A stretch of 64,000 nt of DNA from assembly GCF_014062345.1 (NCBI RefSeq), contig NZ_JACGLS010000005.1, positions 1 through 64,000 of the forward strand. The letters are read 5' to 3'. This document shows positions 59,437 through 64,000 of the stretch, piece by piece. The notes beneath the pieces are model-generated. The model saw only the letters and a program-made list of their open reading frames with translations, had not been told where the DNA came from and did no database searches. Origin of the DNA: Tenacibaculum pelagium. Lineage in GTDB: Bacteria > Bacteroidota > Bacteroidia > Flavobacteriales > Flavobacteriaceae. Position numbers and translations under genes: made by a program. Within the stretch, counting starts at the first letter, position 1. Every line of letters starts with the position of its first letter.

Positions 59437-59501
59437 AAAAAAAAGTATACTATTTTTTAAACCTTTTTAATTTTCGCGGGTCTTAATAAAAACTCTTTTT
59501 T

Positions 59502-60812
59502 ATGAGATCAACGAATATCCCCTTAATTTTATTAATTTCATTATTCTTTTTATCCTGTGGAAGTGATACTGCCGTAGTTGAAGAAGATTCAACACCAGTT
59601 CAAAATTCTAAGCCAAATATCTTATTAATAATTGCAGATGATATGGGGTTAGATGCTACTCCAGGCTTTAATGTAGGATCAATAAAACCAAATACTCCAA
59701 ATCTTCAAAATATGATTAATAATGGAGTTCGTTTTACAAACTTATGGTCATATCCAACTTGTACACCCACAAGAGGAAGTATTTTAACAGGTAAATATGG
59801 TTTTCGAACTAATGTCATGAAAGTAGATGATGTTATGTCAACTTCAGAAACTTCGTTGCAAAAATATTTAGATGATAAAGGAGCAGGATATAGCAATGCA
59901 GTTATAGGAAAATGGCATTTATCTAGAGATGAAAATCACCCAACACAAATGGGAGTTGATTATTATGCTGGGTTATTGAGCGGAGGAGTTCAAGCGTACA
60001 CCAATTGGAATTTTACTCAAAATGGAGCAACAACTTCTTCTAACGAATATACGACAACAAAATTTACCGATTTAGCAATAGATTGGGTAGCTCAACAAGA
60101 TAAATCATGGTTTTTATGGTTGGCTTATAATGCGCCACATACCCCATTTCACTTGCCTCCAACAAATTTACATACTCAAGGAAGTTTACCAACAGATGAT
60201 GCAAGTATTAATGCTAACCCTGTACCATATTATATGGCTATGATTGAGGCTATGGATACTGAAATAGGACGCTTGTTGAGCTCTATGACTCAAGAAGAAA
60301 AAGATAATACTATAATTATTTTTATTGGTGATAATGGTACTCCAAATCAGGTAGTTCAAGATTATAGAAGCAGGAGAGCAAAAGGAACAGTATATCAAGG
60401 AGGAGTTAATGTTCCTATGATTGTTTCAGGTAAAAATGTAGCACGCTCGAATCAAACCGATGATAGTTTATTAAATACGGTCGATTTATTTGCAACCATT
60501 GCTGATATTGCTGAAACGGGAACTAAACAACATCATGATAGTAATAGTTTTAAAGAATTATTTACAGCTACTTCGAATAGTAATAATAGGGATTTTGCCT
60601 ATACTGAAATAGGAAAAGATATAGGAGATGATGATGTTACAATCAGAAATGAATCACATAAGTATATAAAATTTACTGACGGAAGCGAAGCGCTTTATAA
60701 TTTAAATGATGATTTTTTTGAAGTAAACAATTTGTTAGATTCTACATTAAGTGCTGAAGATCAACAAGAATTAGATAATTTGAAACAAACCCTTAACGAC
60801 TTAAAAAATTAA
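59502..60812 (+). CDS. Sulfatase lipoprotein (Cys-type, formylglycine)
   Basis: 436 residues. Lipoprotein signal ending in FLSC (Cys 19), then GSDTAVVEEDS, an acidic stretch that may send it to the cell surface. The alkaline-phosphatase fold begins PNILLIIADDMGLD (metal Asp), and the sulfatase motif CTPTRGSILTG has Cys87 to be turned into formylglycine by a maturase (not in the window). NAPHTPFHLP and IIFIGDNGTPNQ complete the metal and substrate sites. It removes sulfate esters, likely from algal polysaccharide or other sulfated glycans. First of four genes with 2-20 bp gaps or overlaps, all lipoproteins. Confidence 0.92.
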   Translation: MRSTNIPLILLISLFFLSCGSDTAVVEEDSTPVQNSKPNILLIIADDMGLDATPGFNVGSIKPNTPNLQNMINNGVRFTNLWSYPTCTPTRGSILTGKYGFRTNVMKVDDVMSTSETSLQKYLDDKGAGYSNAVIGKWHLSRDENHPTQMGVDYYAGLLSGGVQAYTNWNFTQNGATTSSNEYTTTKFTDLAIDWVAQQDKSWFLWLAYNAPHTPFHLPPTNLHTQGSLPTDDASINANPVPYYMAMIEAMDTEIGRLLSSMTQEEKDNTIIIFIGDNGTPNQVVQDYRSRRAKGTVYQGGVNVPMIVSGKNVARSNQTDDSLLNTVDLFATIADIAETGTKQHHDSNSFKELFTATSNSNNRDFAYTEIGKDIGDDDVTIRNESHKYIKFTDGSEALYNLNDDFFEVNNLLDSTLSAEDQQELDNLKQTLNDLKN

Positions 60813-60817
60813 TAAAG

Positions 60818-61582
60818 ATGAAAAACTTAAAAATATCTATTTTATTATTTGGATTATTAGCTTTAGTTTACTCATGTGGATCAGATGATTCTGAAGAAAT
60901 GAATAATGACGATGATGTAAGTGAAATAGTTTATGATATATCGCCAATATTATCAAAGTTTGACAATATTGATGCAATTACATATTCAGTGTCTGGAAAT
61001 ACTATTACGATTCAAACAACGAATTTACCTAACCATAAAAGTCCGTATTGGGGAGTAGGACATGCAATGTATGAAGCTTATAATGGTACAAATCCGAGTT
61101 GGAATCAAAACCAAAATTCTATAGGAGAGCAAAATATTACATTTCAAATACCTTTAAATCCTTTGGAAGCATCAAATAAAACTGCTACACCAATGGGACC
61201 AATAGGTGTATCAAGAAACGGAATTGTGTTTTTTAATCAATATGCTGCTGGTGGAGCTCCGTTAACAAATGAAATCAATTCATTTGACCAGTATTTAGGA
61301 CACCCGGCAAACACACAGTATCATTATCATATCAAACCAAAATTTTTAACAGATACTTTTGGTGAAGATGCTTTTTTAGGGTTACTTTCTGATGGATTTC
61401 CAGTATATGGTCCTATGGAAAATGGACAAACTATTACGAATGACGATTTAGATGCATACCATGGTCATGTATCTCCAACAGCAGATTTTCCTAATGGAAT
61501 TTACCATTATCACATAACAAATGAAGATCCATATTTAAATGGTAATGGGTTTTATGGTACAGCAGGAACAGTAACAAGGTAG
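60818..61582 (+). CDS. YHYH-domain lipoprotein
   Basis: 254 residues. The signal ends in VYSC (Cys 20), followed by GSDDSEE, which fits the Ser/Asp/Asp-type surface-export signal known from Flavobacterium, so it should lie on the cell surface. The YHYH domain shows GHPANTQYHYHIKPKF and NGIYHYHITNEDPYL, plus DAYHGH, a cluster of His likely to bind metal (copper is a common guess). The family is uncharacterised. Starts 5 bp after the sulfatase stop. Confidence 0.87.
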   Translation: MKNLKISILLFGLLALVYSCGSDDSEEMNNDDDVSEIVYDISPILSKFDNIDAITYSVSGNTITIQTTNLPNHKSPYWGVGHAMYEAYNGTNPSWNQNQNSIGEQNITFQIPLNPLEASNKTATPMGPIGVSRNGIVFFNQYAAGGAPLTNEINSFDQYLGHPANTQYHYHIKPKFLTDTFGEDAFLGLLSDGFPVYGPMENGQTITNDDLDAYHGHVSPTADFPNGIYHYHITNEDPYLNGNGFYGTAGTVTR

Positions 61583-61584
61583 TA

Positions 61585-62190
61585 TTGAGAACAATTTATT
61601 ATATTTTTATTTTATTCATTTTTATTTCTTGTAATACTCAAAAGCAAGAAGTAAGAATGAGTAATTTTATTAATGAAACTAAAATGCCTTTAAAAGAGAA
61701 AGATATAAAGGATTTAAATTTTAGTTTGGTTAATGGAGTTTTATTTTATGAAGACAAACCATACTCTGGGATTGTTAAAGAATTTTATTCTAATGGGGCG
61801 ATTAAATCGAAATCAGAGTATTTAAATGGAAAAAGAGAAGGGTATTTTGATGGTTGGTATATCGAAGGAAATAAGCAATTTAAGAGAGCTTATAAAAACG
61901 GATTAAAAATTGGAAAACACATAGGATGGTACAAAAACAATCAAAAAATGTTTGAATTTCAGTTTAATGATTCTGGTGAGTATAATGGAAGTGTTAAAGA
62001 ATGGTTCAGTAACGGACAGGAGTTTAAAAGCTTTAATTACCAAAATGGGAGAGAAGAAGGAAATCAAAAAATGTGGCAACCTAATGGGAAGGTAAGAGCT
62101 AATTATGTAACAAAAAACGGTCAACGTTTTGGATTAATTGGTTTAAAAAAATGTTATTCAGTAAATATTAAAAATGAAGAATTTAAGTAG
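61585..62190 (+). CDS. MORN/YwqK-type repeat lipoprotein
   Basis: 201 residues from TTG 61585, 2 bp after the YHYH stop. Signal ends in FISC (Cys 16). Residues about 55-185 hold repeated MORN-variant units such as GIVKEFYSNGAIKSKSEYLNGKREG and EWFSNGQEFKSFNYQNGREEG (given here in short motifs: FYSNGAIK, YLNGKREG, WFSNGQEF). These beta-hairpin repeats occur in YwqK-like antitoxins and in many secreted Bacteroidota proteins; here no toxin partner is visible. Overlaps the SCO1 gene by 17 bp. Confidence 0.85.
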   Translation: MRTIYYIFILFIFISCNTQKQEVRMSNFINETKMPLKEKDIKDLNFSLVNGVLFYEDKPYSGIVKEFYSNGAIKSKSEYLNGKREGYFDGWYIEGNKQFKRAYKNGLKIGKHIGWYKNNQKMFEFQFNDSGEYNGSVKEWFSNGQEFKSFNYQNGREEGNQKMWQPNGKVRANYVTKNGQRFGLIGLKKCYSVNIKNEEFK

Positions 62191-62827
62191 AGTTTTAATT
62201 TGTTTTTTGTTTGTTGTTTCTTCTTGTAAAAAAGGAAAAAAGGTAGATGAGATAAATACGTTACCTTTTTTTAATTCAGCAATTTTCACACCCGAGTGGA
62301 TTGAAAAAGATTCACCAGTCTATAAGGGTATACATACTATTGCTGATTTTAGTTTAGTTAATCAAGATGGTAAAGAAGTAACAAAAAGCACATACAACAA
62401 TAAGATTTATATAGCAGATTTCTTTTTTACAACTTGTCCAGGAATTTGCCCAATTCTTGAAAAAAACATGAATAAAATTCAAGAAAAATATAGAGAAGAT
62501 GATGATATAATGTTGTTGTCTCATACAGTAATGCCGGTAAAAGATTCTGTTTCTGTATTAAAACAATATGCAATTGACAATGGAATTGATTCTAAAAAGT
62601 GGAATCTAGTTACAGGCGATAAAAAACAAATCTATGATTTAGCGAGAAAATCATATTTTGCTGATGAAGACTTTATAAAAACTCAAGATGAAGATGCGTT
62701 TATTCATACAGAAAATTTTGTGCTAATAGATAAAAAAGGAAGGATACGAGGAGTTTATAACGGAACTTTAGCCTTGGATACCGAAAGGTTAATCCGTCAT
62801 ATTGAAATATTGAAAAGAGAAGGTTAG
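62174..62827 (+). CDS. SCO1/SenC family lipoprotein (copper/thioredoxin fold)
   Basis: 217 residues. Signal ends in VSSC (Cys 18), then a Lys-rich linker, so it is likely periplasmic. Thioredoxin-like fold with FTTCPGICPILEKN, whose CxxxC (Cys88, Cys92) and distal His in FIHTENFVLID bind copper in SCO proteins. SCO1 loads the CuA centre of cytochrome c oxidase or acts as a thiol reductase. Its place behind a YHYH protein suggests a shared metal role. Its stop overlaps the convergent murB end by 4 bp. Confidence 0.92.
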   Translation: MKNLSRVLICFLFVVSSCKKGKKVDEINTLPFFNSAIFTPEWIEKDSPVYKGIHTIADFSLVNQDGKEVTKSTYNNKIYIADFFFTTCPGICPILEKNMNKIQEKYREDDDIMLLSHTVMPVKDSVSVLKQYAIDNGIDSKKWNLVTGDKKQIYDLARKSYFADEDFIKTQDEDAFIHTENFVLIDKKGRIRGVYNGTLALDTERLIRHIEILKREG

Positions 62828-63834
62828 ATTATTATATTTACTTCAATTTCTAACTCAATTGAGAATTTCTCTTTAATTGTTTTTTTAATGGTTTCTGCTA
62901 GCTCATAAATCTCTTTACCACTGGCATTTCCATAGTTTACCAAAACAAGAGCTTGTTTTTCGTGTACACCATATTCACCAAAACGTTTTCCTTTAAATCC
63001 GCTTTGTTCTATTAGCCAACCAGCAGGAACTTTGATTTCCGTTTCTGAAATTATATAGCTGGGGATGTTAGGGAATTCTTTTTGAAGTTTATCAAAATGA
63101 GTTTTAGAAATTACAGGGTTTTTAAAAAAACTACCACTGTTACCAATTTCTTTCGGGTCTGGTAATTTAGATTGACGAATAGCAATTACAGCGTCAGAAA
63201 TATTTTTTAAAGTTGGATTTTCAATATTTTTTGAAGCTAGTTCATTTTCAATTGCCCCGTATGATGTATTAAGGTTATGCTCATTTTTCGTTAGTTGAAA
63301 ACTAACAGAAGTAATGATGTATTTTCCTTTTGCTTTATTTTTAAAAATTGAGTTTCGATAGCCAAATTCACATTCTTTATTAGAAAACTCAATAAGTTTA
63401 CCTGTTTCAATTTCAACAGCTTCTATTCGAGTAATAGTATCTTTAACTTCAACACCGTAAGCGCCAATATTCTGTATTGGACAGGTACCAACGTTTCCAG
63501 GAATTAAAGATAAGTTTTCAATTCCGCCATAATTTTGTGAAACACACCAAAGAACAAAATCATGCCAATTTTCACCAGCATTAACAGTTAAATAAATATC
63601 ATTATGATTTTCTCTATCAATAGAAATTCCCTTTAAATCTATATGAACAACTAATTTTTCAATGTCTTTAGTTAATAACATATTACTACCACCACTAATT
63701 AAAAAAATGTCTTGTTCTTTTTTTAAAAGTTGTTGTAAATTGTAAAGTGAATCAATAGAAACAAAACGTTTGGCATTTACATCAATCCCAAACGTGTTGT
63801 ATTCTTTTAAAGATATGTTTTCTTGAATATTCAA
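62824..63834 (-). CDS. murB: UDP-N-acetylenolpyruvoylglucosamine reductase
   Basis: 336 residues from TTG 63834, directly after the stop of the aminotransferase gene. FAD-binding domain with FLISGGSNMLL; YGGIENLSLIPGNVGTCPIQNIGAYG and EFGYRNSIFK hold the flavin and substrate residues, and GNSGSFFKNPV has the catalytic Ser. It is the long (type I, E. coli-like) form with the extra C-terminal loop. It reduces the enolpyruvyl group to make UDP-MurNAc. Confidence 0.95.
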   Translation of the reverse strand: MNIQENISLKEYNTFGIDVNAKRFVSIDSLYNLQQLLKKEQDIFLISGGSNMLLTKDIEKLVVHIDLKGISIDRENHNDIYLTVNAGENWHDFVLWCVSQNYGGIENLSLIPGNVGTCPIQNIGAYGVEVKDTITRIEAVEIETGKLIEFSNKECEFGYRNSIFKNKAKGKYIITSVSFQLTKNEHNLNTSYGAIENELASKNIENPTLKNISDAVIAIRQSKLPDPKEIGNSGSFFKNPVISKTHFDKLQKEFPNIPSYIISETEIKVPAGWLIEQSGFKGKRFGEYGVHEKQALVLVNYGNASGKEIYELAETIKKTIKEKFSIELEIEVNIII

Positions 63835-64000
63835 TTAACTATTATATTTTTCTAAAGCAATTTTTAATATTTCTACACAACGTTTTAAATCTGTTTTGTT
63901 TAATACGTATGCAATACGAACTTGGTTTTTTCCTTCACCTTCAGTAGAGTAAAATCCGCCAGCAGGAGCAACCATTACAGTTTCGTTATTATGATTAAAT
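63835..64000 (-). CDS. C-terminal end of a PLP aminotransferase (class I/II), 5' part outside window
   Basis: The frame is open from the window edge to TAA at 63835-63837, giving 54 residues. They include ETVMVAPAGGFYSTEGEGKNQVRIAYVL with the substrate-binding Arg in QVRIAY, and end KIALEKYNS: the C terminus of an aspartate-aminotransferase-like enzyme. murB starts at the base after its stop, so the two are translationally close. Confidence 0.82.
   Translation of the reverse strand, partial: FNHNNETVMVAPAGGFYSTEGEGKNQVRIAYVLNKTDLKRCVEILKIALEKYNS

Noticed and set aside
61585..62190. YwqK-like antitoxin of a toxin-antitoxin pair
   Set aside because: The protein is a lipoprotein in a four-lipoprotein operon and no toxin-like gene is adjacent.

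Overview
The window is chromosomal DNA of a low-GC marine-type member of the Flavobacteriaceae (Bacteroidota), of the Tenacibaculum/Polaribacter kind. The evidence is the strong A+T bias, a type IX secretion (T9SS) sorting domain with PorP/SprF and PorE-like partners, many lipoproteins, near absence of Shine-Dalgarno sequences, promoters of the Bacteroidota form TTG-N17..20-TAnnTTTG, and single-copy housekeeping genes of flavobacterial type. I see no rRNA or tRNA gene, no CRISPR array, no insertion sequence and no prophage. Genes are densely packed on both strands, and most converging or terminal genes end in strong A/T-flanked hairpins.

Layout. 1-5.9 kb: the 3' end of a calcium-binding, T9SS-exported surface protein, then PorP/SprF and a PorE-like OmpA protein, a separate OmpA lipoprotein, and a small lipoprotein next to a lysine-rich exported repeat protein. 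6.2-8.9 kb: three tandem secreted TonB C-terminal-domain proteins with no membrane anchor. 9.1-13.2 kb: a cyclophilin/FKBP fusion, an outer-membrane protein built of three repeats, and prfC. 13.3-15.2 kb: idi, a QueD-type enzyme and a manA gene broken by a stop codon and a frameshift. 15.3-18 kb: small unknown genes, two tiny ORFs with a good promoter, a HAD phosphatase and a CatA-like acetyltransferase. 18.1-19.7 kb: ECF sigma / anti-sigma / Spy-like envelope module. 19.7-27 kb: an unrecognised cytoplasmic protein, an MBL hydrolase, yaaA, a SanA-like protein, sdaA, a DUF2853 protein and a TPR protein. 27-31.3 kb: a sodium symporter and the glycolytic block pfkA-gapA-mgsA. 31.4-36.1 kb: an exported pentapeptide-like protein, HU, and an ATPase-recQ-fmt operon. 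36.2-41.9 kb: a DUF493 protein, three SurA-type chaperone/isomerase genes, a MoxR ATPase and an NTF2-like lipoprotein. 41.9-44.8 kb: hydroxyacyl-CoA dehydrogenase, Gfo/Idh oxidoreductase, pcm and a 53-residue lipoprotein. 44.8-51.6 kb: a zero-gap operon (DUF1835, nucleoside phosphorylase, cytoplasmic Ca3427-like binding protein), a SUI1 factor, a 2OG oxygenase, a DUF6452/DUF6048 envelope pair and an RlmD-like methyltransferase. 51.9-58.6 kb: a LolC/E-like permease, a cysteine synthase-like enzyme, lipA, an Nramp-related transporter with altered metal motifs, a sigma factor and a glycosyltransferase. 58.7-64 kb: aquaporin, a four-gene lipoprotein operon (sulfatase, YHYH protein, MORN-type protein, SCO1), murB and the end of an aminotransferase.

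Most of the window is core genome. The most unusual parts are the anchorless TonB-domain family with conserved cysteine pairs, the DUF1835/phosphorylase/Ca3427 operon, the sulfatase-YHYH-MORN-SCO1 lipoprotein operon, the three-repeat outer-membrane protein behind prfC, the Nramp relative lacking DPGN and MPH motifs, the disrupted manA, and the pair of tiny ORFs at 15.6-16.0 kb. All function calls come from reading the sequence and from known families; no database search was run.
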